Below are positions 17,504 to 26,087 of a stretch of DNA of 64,000 nucleotides, piece after piece. The notes under the pieces are model-generated. The model was given only the letters and a program-made list of their open reading frames with translations. It did no database searches and was not told the origin of the DNA. The DNA is taken from NCBI GenBank assembly GCA_965230615.1, contig OZ246012.1:3100001-3164000 (forward strand), read 5' to 3'. Positions within the stretch are counted from its first letter, which is position 1; every line of letters starts with the position of its first letter. Position numbers and translations under genes: made by a program. Source of the DNA: G965230615 sp965230615. Lineage in GTDB: Bacteria > Pseudomonadota > Gammaproteobacteria > HTCC5015.

Positions 17504-19264
17504 CTACTCAGTTAAAAGCCGGTTTAGTTCATCTTCAAAAGATGTTGCTTTAGGTTGTTGTTCTGGCTCTGGTTGCCCTGGCGGTGCGGCCTGTTGTTGC
17601 TCTGTTGGTGCGGTGGGTTGCCTGGTCGGAGGCTTGGGTGGCGGCAGCAAATAGCTGTTAGCGGCTGGCTGCGATAATATGTCTTTGATGAGCAAGGTTT
17701 GATTAAGCTCTGGATTACCACGGAAGACTGTTTTGCCAGAGACATACTCCACAATAATGCTGTCGATGCCAGTGTGTTGTTTCAAGCTGAAGGTGACCGC
17801 ATGACTTTGGTCTGCAGCAAGGCCTTCATGGTTTACTAAATAGCGTGTGTAGTCTGTGCCATCATTGGTGGCAAGCATGATTTTTGCACCAATAGCGGCT
17901 GCGGTATCATCGATAATGACTTTGATATACTGTTGACTGCCACCATTATTGATAAAAGCTTTGGCAGGGCCATTGAGGTTGCTATAAATAATATCGGGAT
18001 AACCGTCATCATTAATATCAACAACCAAGGGTGTTACGCCAAAGTGGCGATTGGATAAAAAGGCCAGTTTTTCAGCGGGTGCAAAAGTGCCATTGGGTTC
18101 CTGAATCAGTAGCCTCCCAGCGCTTCGCAATAACCAGTGAGCTGGAAAATGAATATCATTACCCGTGGTAACAATATCCATCAAGCCATCAAGGTTAAAG
18201 TCTTCAAATACTGCGCCATGGGCCAGTTCATAATCGGCTAGCAGGACCTCGTCGGCAATATCAGTAAATTGAAAGTTGCCATCATTGCGTAACAAAACCC
18301 ACTTGGTGTCAACAGTCTGGCCTTCTTTGATGCCAAGTTGCAAGAATATATCTGGGATAGTGTTGCCAGTGTTGGTGAAAAATAAATCCAGGCGGCCATC
18401 TTGGTTAACATCGCTTGCGGCAATACTCATTGGGTTACTAACGGTGTTGCTCGTGGGGTTTTCAATATCTTGAAATTTACTGCCTTGCAGGTTTTTGTAT
18501 GTTTTAACATTACCGTTGCTATAAGCGACAACTAAGTCTAGCCATTGGTCATCGTCTAGATTGGCAAACAGGGCAGTAAAAGCATTGTTGTTGTAGCTTA
18601 AATTAGCGGATTCGGTGATATCAATAAACTGATGCTTGCCATTATTGAGTAATAACAGGCTGCTGGCATGCGTTGTGTTGCCATTGAGTAAAGTGCTTTG
18701 CACAATACCCGCTTTGGCCATGCAGCTAACAAATAAATCAACAAAACCATCATTGTTAATATCACCTAATGCTATTGATAGCGGTACAGAGTTGGCGGGC
18801 AACGTTATATTCAAGGCTTCTTTGACTAAGAAACCGTTATTGTTTTTATAAAGGTAAAGGCCGCTATCACGTGCAACAAATAAGTCGGTATAACCGTTGT
18901 AATCAATATCAATGGTTGCTGCGCCATAGGTGCTATCATTATGGTCTTTGCCTAAACCAGATTCGGCACTGATATCAGTAAAGTGCCCGGAATCATAGCG
19001 TAGCAGGCTGTCGCGTTGCAGGTGACCTCCGCCAAGAAAAATCTCAGGTTTATTATCATTATCGAGATCGATAACGGCCGAGCCTAAAAAAGGCAAGGCA
19101 TGCTGTTGCTTATATTCGTGAGTAAAATTGATAGGGACTTCAGTAAATGTTGGTACAGACGTCAGAGCGATATCAGCGTCGTAAGGCTGGTACATAAACT
19201 TATACGTAAAATAAGCGCCAAGACTAATCAGTAGTAAGAGTAAAAATAATAATAATTTTTTCAT
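17504..19264 (-). CDS. Membrane-anchored FG-GAP/VCBS repeat protein with UnbV/ASPIC-like C-terminus
   Basis: The 586-residue protein starts with a Lys-Lys and a Leu-rich helix (LLLFLLLLLISLGAYFTYKF), a signal anchor. Seven or more calcium-binding FG-GAP/VCBS motifs follow, for example DLDNDNKPEIFLG, DIDYNGYTDLFVA, DINNDGFVDLFVS, DVNQDGRLDLFFT and DINDDGYPDIIYS, predicting an extracytoplasmic beta-propeller. Near residues 460-530 a GAKIML..YTRYLVNHEGLAADQ segment resembles the ASPIC/UnbV domain. The C-terminus is a Pro/Gln-rich tail (PPPKPPTRQPTAPTEQQQA). The function is unknown; such propellers usually bind ligands or partners. It is followed closely by the GlpG-type rhomboid gene. Confidence 0.85.
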   Translation of the reverse strand: MKKLLLFLLLLLISLGAYFTYKFMYQPYDADIALTSVPTFTEVPINFTHEYKQQHALPFLGSAVIDLDNDNKPEIFLGGGHLQRDSLLRYDSGHFTDISAESGLGKDHNDSTYGAATIDIDYNGYTDLFVARDSGLYLYKNNNGFLVKEALNITLPANSVPLSIALGDINNDGFVDLFVSCMAKAGIVQSTLLNGNTTHASSLLLLNNGKHQFIDITESANLSYNNNAFTALFANLDDDQWLDLVVAYSNGNVKTYKNLQGSKFQDIENPTSNTVSNPMSIAASDVNQDGRLDLFFTNTGNTIPDIFLQLGIKEGQTVDTKWVLLRNDGNFQFTDIADEVLLADYELAHGAVFEDFNLDGLMDIVTTGNDIHFPAHWLLRSAGRLLIQEPNGTFAPAEKLAFLSNRHFGVTPLVVDINDDGYPDIIYSNLNGPAKAFINNGGSQQYIKVIIDDTAAAIGAKIMLATNDGTDYTRYLVNHEGLAADQSHAVTFSLKQHTGIDSIIVEYVSGKTVFRGNPELNQTLLIKDILSQPAANSYLLPPPKPPTRQPTAPTEQQQAAPPGQPEPEQQPKATSFEDELNRLLTE

Positions 19265-19300
19265 TGCGCTATTTAAATACCATTAATTGTAAAGAGGCTG

Positions 19301-19783
19301 TTAATCTCGAAAGTTATCGTATTGTAGTGGTAGGTCTATATCGGCTTGTTTGAGCAAAGCAATAGCGGCTTGTAAGTCATCCCTCTTTTTGCCGTTGATA
19401 CGCACCTTTTCGCCTTGAATGGATGCTTGTACTTTCAGTTTACTTGCTTTTATGGTTTTCACAATTTTTTTACATAAAGGGGCATCCAGCCCATGTCGCA
19501 GTATCACGGGCTGTCGGGCTTCATGAATAGCAAGCTGCGGTTCTTCAGCCTGCATGCAAGCGACATCAATACTGCGTTTAGCTAACTTGATCGAAAGAAT
19601 ATCCAGCATTTGCTGCAGCTGAAATTCGGATGGGGCCTTGAGGGTGACAATATGTTGTTCTAATTCAAATGTGGCGTTGGTGCCTTTAAAGTCAAAGCGC
19701 ATAGCAAGCTCTTTGTTGGCCTGGTCAACGGCATTGGTGACTTCATGCATATCCAGCTCAGAGACAACGTCGAAAGAAGGCAT
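19301..19783 (-). CDS. yajQ: YajQ family nucleotide-binding protein
   Basis: The 160-residue protein matches the YajQ/UPF0234 family throughout: MPSFDVVSELDMHEV at the start, NKELAMRFDFKGT, the HIVTLKAPSEFQLQQM segment, and GEKVRINGKKRDDLQAAIALL near the C-terminus. Family members bind nucleotides, and some proteobacterial homologues bind cyclic di-GMP. The protein is cytoplasmic, two ferredoxin-like domains, with no signal peptide. It lies 36 bp upstream of the FG-GAP gene on the same strand but has no obvious functional link to it. Confidence 0.95.
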   Translation of the reverse strand: MPSFDVVSELDMHEVTNAVDQANKELAMRFDFKGTNATFELEQHIVTLKAPSEFQLQQMLDILSIKLAKRSIDVACMQAEEPQLAIHEARQPVILRHGLDAPLCKKIVKTIKASKLKVQASIQGEKVRINGKKRDDLQAAIALLKQADIDLPLQYDNFRD

Positions 19784-19971
19784 ATTTGTTAAGGTCCTCT
19801 ACGATTTGGCCCGGTAAGGGTTTTCTGCAGGCTAGAGACTGTATTTTAAACTATTTTTACTGCAGGGTCTGTATAAAGGCCGTGGATATGGCGTGGAGAA
19901 AGTGGTTAGCCGCAGATTGAAAAATGATATAATCCTTGGGCTGAAAATAAGTAAACAAAGTCGAGGATAAT

Positions 19972-20280
19972 ATGAGAAGAATTCAGTATTTTGCTTTGTT
20001 ATTGGCACTAACAGCAGGTAATGCGGTTGCCGGTGATGTGGCAAAAGGTGAGAAGTTGTACATGGGTAAAGGTTGTATTGGTTGCCATGGTCCGGCTGGT
20101 AAAAGCCCCAATCCAGCAACTTTTCCATCCACAGCAGGTCTGGAAGCCGCTTATACCATTGAGCAGCTCAAAGCGTTTAAGTCGGGTGAGCGAAAAAATG
20201 CCATGATGTCACCTATGGTGGCGACGTTAAATGAAGATGATATGCAGCATATAGCGGCGTATCTGGCCGCTCAGAAATAA
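19972..20280 (+). CDS. Small periplasmic cytochrome c (c5-like)
   Basis: The 102-residue precursor has a cleavable signal peptide (MRRIQYFALLLALTAGNAVA) followed by one class I c-type heme site, CIGCH, with the probable axial Met in AMMSPMV. It would carry electrons in the periplasm, most likely to a terminal oxidase or peroxidase. A GAGGATA ribosome site precedes the ATG. It lies 44 bp upstream of rpe on the same strand and may share a promoter, but there is no evident metabolic link. Related to the cytochrome c5/c4 half-domain family; the exact subclass is uncertain. Confidence 0.9.
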   Translation: MRRIQYFALLLALTAGNAVAGDVAKGEKLYMGKGCIGCHGPAGKSPNPATFPSTAGLEAAYTIEQLKAFKSGERKNAMMSPMVATLNEDDMQHIAAYLAAQK

Positions 20281-20324
20281 TTGAGAAGCTAATCCTGTGA
20301 AGATCGGTAAGTTAAGGCTTGCGT

Positions 20325-20996
20325 ATGAGTGATTATAAAATTGCACCATCAATACTGGCAGCTGACTTTGCCCGCCTCGGCGAAGAAGTGGATGCTGTAT
20401 TGGCAGCGGGTGCAGATATGGTGCATTTTGATGTGATGGACAATCATTATGTGCCGAATCTGAGCTTTGGACCGATTATTTGCGAGGCTTTGCGTAAACA
20501 TGGGGTTACCGCAGATATTGATGTGCACTTAATGGTCAGCCCGGTTGATCGCTTGATTGTGGACTTTGCCAAAGCAGGTGCAAGCTATATCACTTTTCAT
20601 CCTGAAGCCTCTGCGCATGTTGACCGTAGCTTGCAGCTTATTCGTGATCAGGGTTGTAAGGCTGGCTTGGTGTTTAACCCGGCTACGCCACTATCTTATC
20701 TTGAGCATGTATGGGATAAGCTGGATATGATTTTGTTGATGTCGGTTAACCCGGGGTTTGGTGGTCAGGCATTTATTGCCTCGGCTTACGATAAGCTCAG
20801 GCAAGCTCGTGCTTTGATTGATGCTTCAGGTTGTGATGTGCGTTTGGAAGTGGACGGAGGGGTAAAAGTCGATAATATTCAAGCGATTGCAGCAGCGGGT
20901 GCTGATACCTTTGTCTCAGGCTCGGCCATCTTTGCCGCAGATGATTATCAGGCTGTCATCGCTAATATGCGGGCTGAATTAACAAAAGTAAAATAG
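20325..20996 (+). CDS. rpe: Ribulose-phosphate 3-epimerase
   Basis: The 223-residue TIM-barrel enzyme interconverts ribulose-5-phosphate and xylulose-5-phosphate. It shows KIAPSILAADFARLGEE, HFDVMDNHYVPNLSFGP with metal-binding His/Asp, DVHLMV, MSVNPGFGGQ and EVDGGVKVDNI, plus the phosphate loop AGADTFVSGSAIF. The ATG at 20325 (MSDYKIAPS) is preferred over the in-frame TTG at 20319 because AAGG lies 7 nt upstream and the homologues start here. It is followed by gph after 88 bp, as in many proteobacteria (rpe-gph-trpE order). Confidence 0.97.
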   Translation: MSDYKIAPSILAADFARLGEEVDAVLAAGADMVHFDVMDNHYVPNLSFGPIICEALRKHGVTADIDVHLMVSPVDRLIVDFAKAGASYITFHPEASAHVDRSLQLIRDQGCKAGLVFNPATPLSYLEHVWDKLDMILLMSVNPGFGGQAFIASAYDKLRQARALIDASGCDVRLEVDGGVKVDNIQAIAAAGADTFVSGSAIFAADDYQAVIANMRAELTKVK

Positions 20997-21084
20997 AAAC
21001 CCCGCATAATTGGCCAAACTATCAGTTGTTATCTTAACGGTAGCTAGTGGGCACATGCAGGCTTAATAAAAGTAAGAAACCAAC

Positions 21085-21759
21085 ATGGATAACTACAAAA
21101 CAATTGCGATTGATCTGGATGGTACGCTGATTGACAGTGTGCATGATATAGCACATTGCCTAGATGCTATTATGCAGTCATTGGGGCGGCCAGCCCGAGG
21201 TGTTGATGCAATACGTCATTATGTTGGTAATGGCATTGAGCGTTCAATCAAACGGGCATTAACAGGTGAGATGTGGGCAGAACCGGCTGTGGCTGAGTTT
21301 GAGCAGGCCTTGTCGTTATTTGTTGACACCTTTGCTGACTATAATGGCCAACATAGTTATTGCTTTCCGGGGGTTGTTGAAGCACTTGAGCAAATGCGAG
21401 CGCAAGATTTAAAGCTGGCTTGTGTGACCAATAAGAAGCGCCAGTTTACCGGGCCGTTATTGGATAAGCTGGGGGTGTTGAGCTTTTTTGACACGCTGGT
21501 TTGTGGTGATGATTTGCCGGTTAACAAGCCTGACCCTCTACCCTTGCTACATGCTATTGAGCAGCTGGGCGGGTCGCCGGCCACCAGTTTGATGGTGGGT
21601 GACTCGGTGACAGATGTAAAAACAGCCAAGGCTGCTGGGGTCAAAGTGGTTGCGGTAAGCTATGGTTATAACCATGGTCAAGACATTCGCCTGACAGAAC
21701 CGGATTGGGTCGTTGATTCCATGGCGCAAATTTGTACAATACTCACCCAGGCGGCATAA
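21085..21759 (+). CDS. gph: Phosphoglycolate phosphatase (HAD family)
   Basis: The 224-residue cytoplasmic HAD phosphatase removes phosphate from 2-phosphoglycolate arising from DNA repair or oxygenase side reactions. Motif I is AIDLDGTLIDS, motif II is ACVTNKK, the conserved Lys is in PVNKPDPLPL, and motif IV is MVGDSVTDV. The VGNGIERSIKRAL cap segment is typical of Gph. It lies between rpe and trpE, the common gammaproteobacterial order. Confidence 0.94.
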   Translation: MDNYKTIAIDLDGTLIDSVHDIAHCLDAIMQSLGRPARGVDAIRHYVGNGIERSIKRALTGEMWAEPAVAEFEQALSLFVDTFADYNGQHSYCFPGVVEALEQMRAQDLKLACVTNKKRQFTGPLLDKLGVLSFFDTLVCGDDLPVNKPDPLPLLHAIEQLGGSPATSLMVGDSVTDVKTAKAAGVKVVAVSYGYNHGQDIRLTEPDWVVDSMAQICTILTQAA

Positions 21760-21813
21760 GTAAAAACTGTCTGTTGAGATAAGATAAGACAACCGAGTTT
21801 ACGCGAAAATATT

Positions 21814-21873
21814 ATGAAGCATATGAATAGACCGAGGTTTGCAATTAAGTGCGGTTGGCGATGGCCGATCTAG
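21814..21873 (+). CDS. Putative trp leader peptide
   Basis: A 19-codon frame upstream of trpE reads MKHMNRPRFAIKCGWRWPI and stops at TAG. Two Trp codons (21856-21858 and 21862-21864) separated by one Arg codon lie three codons from the stop, an arrangement typical of trp attenuation leaders (E. coli TrpL has WW near its end). Trp is rare in random sequence, and the frame sits 72 bp before trpE. The ribosome-binding site is weak, and a second in-frame ATG at 21823 is an alternative start. It would let ribosome stalling on Trp codons sense charged tRNA-Trp. This is an inference; no homology was checked. Confidence 0.55.
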   Translation: MKHMNRPRFAIKCGWRWPI

Positions 21874-21891
21874 CGAATTAGATTAGGCTGG

Positions 21892-21931
21892 GTTGCTTGC
21901 TGCGCCCGTAATGATTAGCAACATTTTTATT
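21892..21931 (+). terminator. Putative trp attenuator hairpin
   Basis: GTTGCT (21892-21897) pairs with AGCAAC (21917-21922) and is followed at once by ATTTTTATT. The stem is only 6 bp with a long loop, so it is weak on its own. Its position just after the Trp-rich leader frame and 15 bp before trpE supports an attenuation role. Confidence 0.4.
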
Positions 21932-21945
21932 CGGATTATTCATTC

Positions 21946-23415
21946 ATGAAAAAACAGGTTTTTGATTCATTAGCGGCTGAGGGTTACAGCCGTATACCCG
22001 TCGTACGCGAAGTGCTGGCGGACCTCGATACACCACTTGGCGTTTATCTTAAATTGGCCGATGGGCCTTATAGTTACTTTTTTGAGTCGGTGCAGGGTGG
22101 TGAAAAGTGGGGGCGATATTCTTTCATTGGCTTGCCTTGCCGTGAAATTATCAAGGTTTCTGCGGATACAGTAACCGTTGAGCGTGATGGCCAGCTTATA
22201 CAACAAGAGCAGGTTACAGACCCTCTGGCTTGGGTTGCAGACTATCAAGCCGCATTTAATGTGCCGCAACGGGATGACTTGCCTCGGTTTACCGGTGGTC
22301 TGGTAGGCTATTTTGGGCATGATACGGCGCGATATATTGAGCCAAGATTAGGTGCTTGTCCAAACCCAGATGAGTTGGGAACGCCTGATATATTGTTAAT
22401 GGTCTCCGAGGAATTGGTCGTCTTTGATAATCTGGCTGGCAAGTTGCAACTGATTGTACATGCGGCACCAGACGATGCGGCATATGAGCAGGCACAGCAG
22501 CGGCTTGATGAATTGCAGGCTCAGCTAAGTGCGTCACTGAGTTTGGCGACTGAGGTGCCACCACAGCAGGTGCAAGAGAGCGACTTTGTTTCTGGGTTTA
22601 CCGAAGAAGGCTATAAAGCAGCCGTAAGGCGGGCTCGGCAGTATATTATTGATGGTGATGTCATGCAGGTTGTTTTATCACAACGCTTGTCGTTGCCATT
22701 TGATACGCAACCCTTGAGTCTTTACCGTGCTTTACGTGGTATGAACCCGTCGCCTTATATGTACTTCCTTAATCTGGGCGATTTTTATGTGGTTGGCTCG
22801 TCGCCCGAAATATTGGTGCGCTTAGAAGACGGCGAAGTCACGGTGCGGCCAATTGCGGGTACACGGCCGCGAGGTCAGACCGATGCGCAGGATAAAGCCT
22901 TGGAAGCAGAGTTATTGGCAGATCCTAAAGAGCTTGCCGAGCATTTGATGTTGATTGATTTGGGGCGTAACGATGTCGGCCGGGTTAGTCAAACCGGAAC
23001 TGTGACACTAACTGATAAAATGATAGTTGAACACTATTCCCACGTTATGCATATAGTATCGAATGTGGTTGGTCGTCTGAATCCAGGCTTGGGACCGATT
23101 GATGTATTAAAAGCAACATTTCCTGCTGGTACACTATCCGGTGCCCCCAAAGTCAGAGCGTTGGAAATCATTGATGAGTTGGAGCCGGTTAAACGAGGTG
23201 TCTATGGTGGTGCAGTTGGCTATATAGATTGGTCTGGTAATATGGATACTGCCATAGCAATTCGTACTGCCGTTATCAAAGATAATACGCTGTATACACA
23301 GGCTGGTGCGGGTATTGTGTATGATTCAGTACCTGAGATGGAATGGGAAGAGACGCTGAATAAAAGCCGTGCCATTTTTCGCGCTGCTGCTAAGGCAGCG
23401 TCAGGTTTGAGTTAA
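21946..23415 (+). CDS. trpE: Anthranilate synthase component I
   Basis: The 489-residue large subunit converts chorismate and ammonia to anthranilate. The N-terminal half contains the feedback-inhibition region around FFESVQGGEKWGRYSF. The C-terminal chorismate-binding domain shows VVLSQRLSLPF, RGMNPSPYMYFL, RPIAGTRPRG, DLGRNDVGRVS, FPAGTLSGAPKVRALEIIDELE and YGGAVGYIDWSGN. The product needs TrpG as glutaminase partner, encoded 81 bp downstream. The gene is preceded by a Trp-codon leader and a candidate attenuator. The spacer before trpG shows no clear terminator, so read-through is possible. Confidence 0.97.
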   Translation: MKKQVFDSLAAEGYSRIPVVREVLADLDTPLGVYLKLADGPYSYFFESVQGGEKWGRYSFIGLPCREIIKVSADTVTVERDGQLIQQEQVTDPLAWVADYQAAFNVPQRDDLPRFTGGLVGYFGHDTARYIEPRLGACPNPDELGTPDILLMVSEELVVFDNLAGKLQLIVHAAPDDAAYEQAQQRLDELQAQLSASLSLATEVPPQQVQESDFVSGFTEEGYKAAVRRARQYIIDGDVMQVVLSQRLSLPFDTQPLSLYRALRGMNPSPYMYFLNLGDFYVVGSSPEILVRLEDGEVTVRPIAGTRPRGQTDAQDKALEAELLADPKELAEHLMLIDLGRNDVGRVSQTGTVTLTDKMIVEHYSHVMHIVSNVVGRLNPGLGPIDVLKATFPAGTLSGAPKVRALEIIDELEPVKRGVYGGAVGYIDWSGNMDTAIAIRTAVIKDNTLYTQAGAGIVYDSVPEMEWEETLNKSRAIFRAAAKAASGLS

Positions 23416-23496
23416 AGTATAAAGTTTGATGTTTAATGTTAAAAATAGGGTTTAAATTTTTTTACTACAAAGTCCAATAATTAGGGAGTGTATAAA

Positions 23497-24075
23497 ATGC
23501 TAGTGATGATCGATAATTATGATTCTTTTACGTATAACCTTGTGCAGTACTTAAACGAGCTGGGCGAGGAAGTTATTGTGCATCGCAATGACCAGATCAG
23601 TGTTGCAGAAGTCGAGGCGTTAAATCCAGAACGAGTAATGATTTCGCCAGGGCCATGTACGCCGAATGATGCAGGCATTTCTATGGATACCATTAAAGCG
23701 TTTGCTGGCAGAGTGCCTTTGTTGGGCGTTTGTTTGGGGCACCAAAGTATTGGCCAGGTATTTGGCGGAGATATTATTCATGCTAAAGATATTATGCATG
23801 GTAAAACTTCCATGGTTCATCATAAAAATGTAGGCGTCTTTAAAGGTATCGAAAACCCATTTGAGGCCACTCGCTATCACTCGTTAGTGATTGATAAAAA
23901 TACCTTGCCGGATTGCCTGGAGATTACCGCTTGGACGGAAACCCCTGATGGTGAGTTTGATGAAATCATGGGTGTGCGTCATAAAGAGTTAAATATTGAA
24001 GGTGTGCAATTTCATCCTGAGTCTATTTTGACAGGTAAAGGGCATGACTTATTGCAGAATTTTCTAAACGCTTAA
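23497..24075 (+). CDS. trpG: Anthranilate synthase component II (glutamine amidotransferase)
   Basis: The 192-residue class I glutamine amidotransferase supplies ammonia to TrpE. Motifs: MIDNYDSFTYNLVQYL, the oxyanion segment ISPGPCTPNDAG, the nucleophile Cys in LLGVCLGHQSIGQ, and the His-Glu dyad in VQFHPESILT. I chose the ATG at 23497 because AGGGAG lies 8 nt upstream; an in-frame GTG at 23488 directly abuts that site. In many bacteria the same subunit also serves PabB in folate synthesis. It begins a tight trpG-trpD-trpC run. Confidence 0.96.
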   Translation: MLVMIDNYDSFTYNLVQYLNELGEEVIVHRNDQISVAEVEALNPERVMISPGPCTPNDAGISMDTIKAFAGRVPLLGVCLGHQSIGQVFGGDIIHAKDIMHGKTSMVHHKNVGVFKGIENPFEATRYHSLVIDKNTLPDCLEITAWTETPDGEFDEIMGVRHKELNIEGVQFHPESILTGKGHDLLQNFLNA

Positions 24076-24123
24076 CGCCGCAAAAAACCTTCAAGGTGTA
24101 CTCGCGGCACTAAAGGTAGGTTT

Positions 24124-25140
24124 ATGGATATACAAGCAGCAATTAAAGCAGTGACTGCCAGGCAGGATCTTGAGCAGTCGGAGATGACAGCCGTTATGCG
24201 GCAAATCATGACAGGGGAAGCCACTGATGCGCAAATCGGTGGCTTTCTTATTGGTTTGCGCATGAAGGGCGAGACGGTTGCTGAAATAAGTGCTGCCGCT
24301 GAGGTGATGCGTGAGCTATCCGCAAAAGTCAGTGTTGATAAGGCGCATCTGGTAGATACCTGTGGTACCGGCGGTGATGCCAGCGGCACGTTTAATATCT
24401 CAACAGCCAGTGCCATAGTAGCAGCGGCTGCAGGTGCTCGCGTTGCCAAGCACGGCAACCGTTCGGTGACCAGTAAATCAGGTGCTGCTGATGTACTGGA
24501 AACAGCAGGTGTTAAAATAGATTTGAATCACGAGCAGGTAGCCGCCTGCATTGAGCAATGTCAGGTTGGTTTTATGTTTGCGCCAATGCACCATAGTGCC
24601 ATGAAGCATGCGATTGGCCCACGTAAAGAAATGGCAGTGCGTACAATTTTTAATGTCTTGGGACCTTTGACCAATCCTGCTGGCGCGCCTAATCAGGTGC
24701 TGGGGGTTTTTAGTGCGGAACTGGTTGAACCATTGGCGCAGGTATTACAGCAGTTGGGCAGTGAACATGTCTTGGTAGTGCATGCCCTTGATGGTCTTGA
24801 TGAATTGAGTATCGCCGACGCAAGTATGGTGGCAGAACTCAAAGATGGTAATATCAGCAGTTATCAAGTTGTGCCAGAAGACTTTGGCTTACAGCGAGCG
24901 TCACTCGAGTCGATCAAAGTCGCTGACTCTGCGGCTAGCTTGGCCATGATTAATGCAGTATTTGATGGTCAGGCAGGGGCTGCCAGTGATATTGTTGCCT
25001 TAAATGCAGGCGCTGCAATCTACGCCAGTGGTATTACAGATAGTCTGGCGGCCGGTGTTGCCAAGGCGCAGGCGGTGATTGCAGATGGCTCAGCCAAAGC
25101 GACATTTGCGGCATTGGTGAATGTATCTAAACAGGTTTAA
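24124..25140 (+). CDS. trpD: Anthranilate phosphoribosyltransferase
   Basis: The 338-residue enzyme transfers the phosphoribosyl group of PRPP to anthranilate. It carries the hallmark DTCGTGGDASGTFNISTA, KHGNRSVTSKSGAADVLE, the substrate motif FMFAPMHHSAMKH and VRTIFNVLGPLTNPA, and the acidic pair region HALDGLDELS. It lies 48 bp after trpG and 9 bp before trpC. There is no fusion to TrpG, unlike in E. coli; this matches the Pseudomonas arrangement. Confidence 0.97.
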   Translation: MDIQAAIKAVTARQDLEQSEMTAVMRQIMTGEATDAQIGGFLIGLRMKGETVAEISAAAEVMRELSAKVSVDKAHLVDTCGTGGDASGTFNISTASAIVAAAAGARVAKHGNRSVTSKSGAADVLETAGVKIDLNHEQVAACIEQCQVGFMFAPMHHSAMKHAIGPRKEMAVRTIFNVLGPLTNPAGAPNQVLGVFSAELVEPLAQVLQQLGSEHVLVVHALDGLDELSIADASMVAELKDGNISSYQVVPEDFGLQRASLESIKVADSAASLAMINAVFDGQAGAASDIVALNAGAAIYASGITDSLAAGVAKAQAVIADGSAKATFAALVNVSKQV

Positions 25141-25149
25141 AGTATTTAA

Positions 25150-25953
25150 GTGACACAAGATAAAGATATTCTGCGAACCATCTTGCAACGCAAGGTGGAA
25201 GAAATTACAGAGCGTGCTGCCCGCGAAAGCATTCGTGCTTTAAGTCAACGTGCCGAAGCCGCTGCCGCGCCGCGTGGCTTTCAAGCTGCTTTAGCAACAA
25301 AGATTGCGGCTGGCCAGGCAGCTGTTATTGCTGAAATAAAAAAAGCTTCGCCGAGTAAGGGTGTTATTCGTGAGCACTTTGTGCCTGCAGCTATAGCGCA
25401 GAGCTATGCGCAGGGCGGAGCCGCCTGTTTGTCAGTGTTAACCGATAGTGATTTTTTCCAAGGCGCAGAAGCGTATTTACAAGAAGCTAAGGCGGCTTGT
25501 GAGCTGCCGGTTATTCGAAAAGATTTTATTATTGACCCCTATCAAGTGTATGAGGCGCGAGCGATCGGAGCGGATTGCATTTTGTTGATTGTCGCGGCGC
25601 TGGGAGATGCAATGCTGGCCGAGCTATTAGGCTTAGCGCAACACCTTGAGATGGATGTGCTGGTCGAGGTGCATGATGCGCAAGAGATGGAACGAGCGCT
25701 AGCGGTTAATGCGAAGCTGGTTGGTGTGAATAATCGTAATCTGCGCAATTTCGAAACGAATTTGCAAACCACGCTCGATTTGCAAAAAATGGTTCCGGAT
25801 GATGTCTTGCTGGTGACTGAAAGCGGCATTCATACGCAGGCTGATGTGCAGTGGATGCGTGATAATGCGATTGATGCTTTTCTGGTAGGTGAAGCATTTA
25901 TGCGGGCTGATGAGCCAGGTGCAAAACTGGCGGAGCTGTTTCAAACCGCTTAA
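25150..25953 (+). CDS. trpC: Indole-3-glycerol phosphate synthase
   Basis: The 267-residue TIM-barrel enzyme cyclises the phosphoribosylanthranilate rearrangement product to indole-3-glycerol phosphate. Motifs include AEIKKASPSKGVIREHF, CLSVLTDSDFFQG, PVIRKDFIIDPYQVYEARAIGAD, VGVNNRNLRNF and ESGIHTQADV, and the phosphate site FLVGEAFMR. The start is GTG, 9 bp after the trpD stop, with no strong ribosome site, so translation may depend on trpD. It is monofunctional, not fused to TrpF. trpF, trpB and trpA are not in the window. Confidence 0.95.
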   Translation: MTQDKDILRTILQRKVEEITERAARESIRALSQRAEAAAAPRGFQAALATKIAAGQAAVIAEIKKASPSKGVIREHFVPAAIAQSYAQGGAACLSVLTDSDFFQGAEAYLQEAKAACELPVIRKDFIIDPYQVYEARAIGADCILLIVAALGDAMLAELLGLAQHLEMDVLVEVHDAQEMERALAVNAKLVGVNNRNLRNFETNLQTTLDLQKMVPDDVLLVTESGIHTQADVQWMRDNAIDAFLVGEAFMRADEPGAKLAELFQTA

Positions 25954-26087
25954 TATACATAGCTGGTGGCATCTGTGATGCAGTGTGAATCTGCAGTATG
26001 CCTGTCACACTTTGCTAGCTGTGTTAGCGTTAGCAGAGCATTTTAAGACAGCGCCCGGCTTGCTGGCGTTGCCGGATAGGGGTTTTT

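Noticed and set aside
24072..24458. 128-residue minus-strand frame over trpD start
   Set aside because: Antisense of conserved TrpD motifs.
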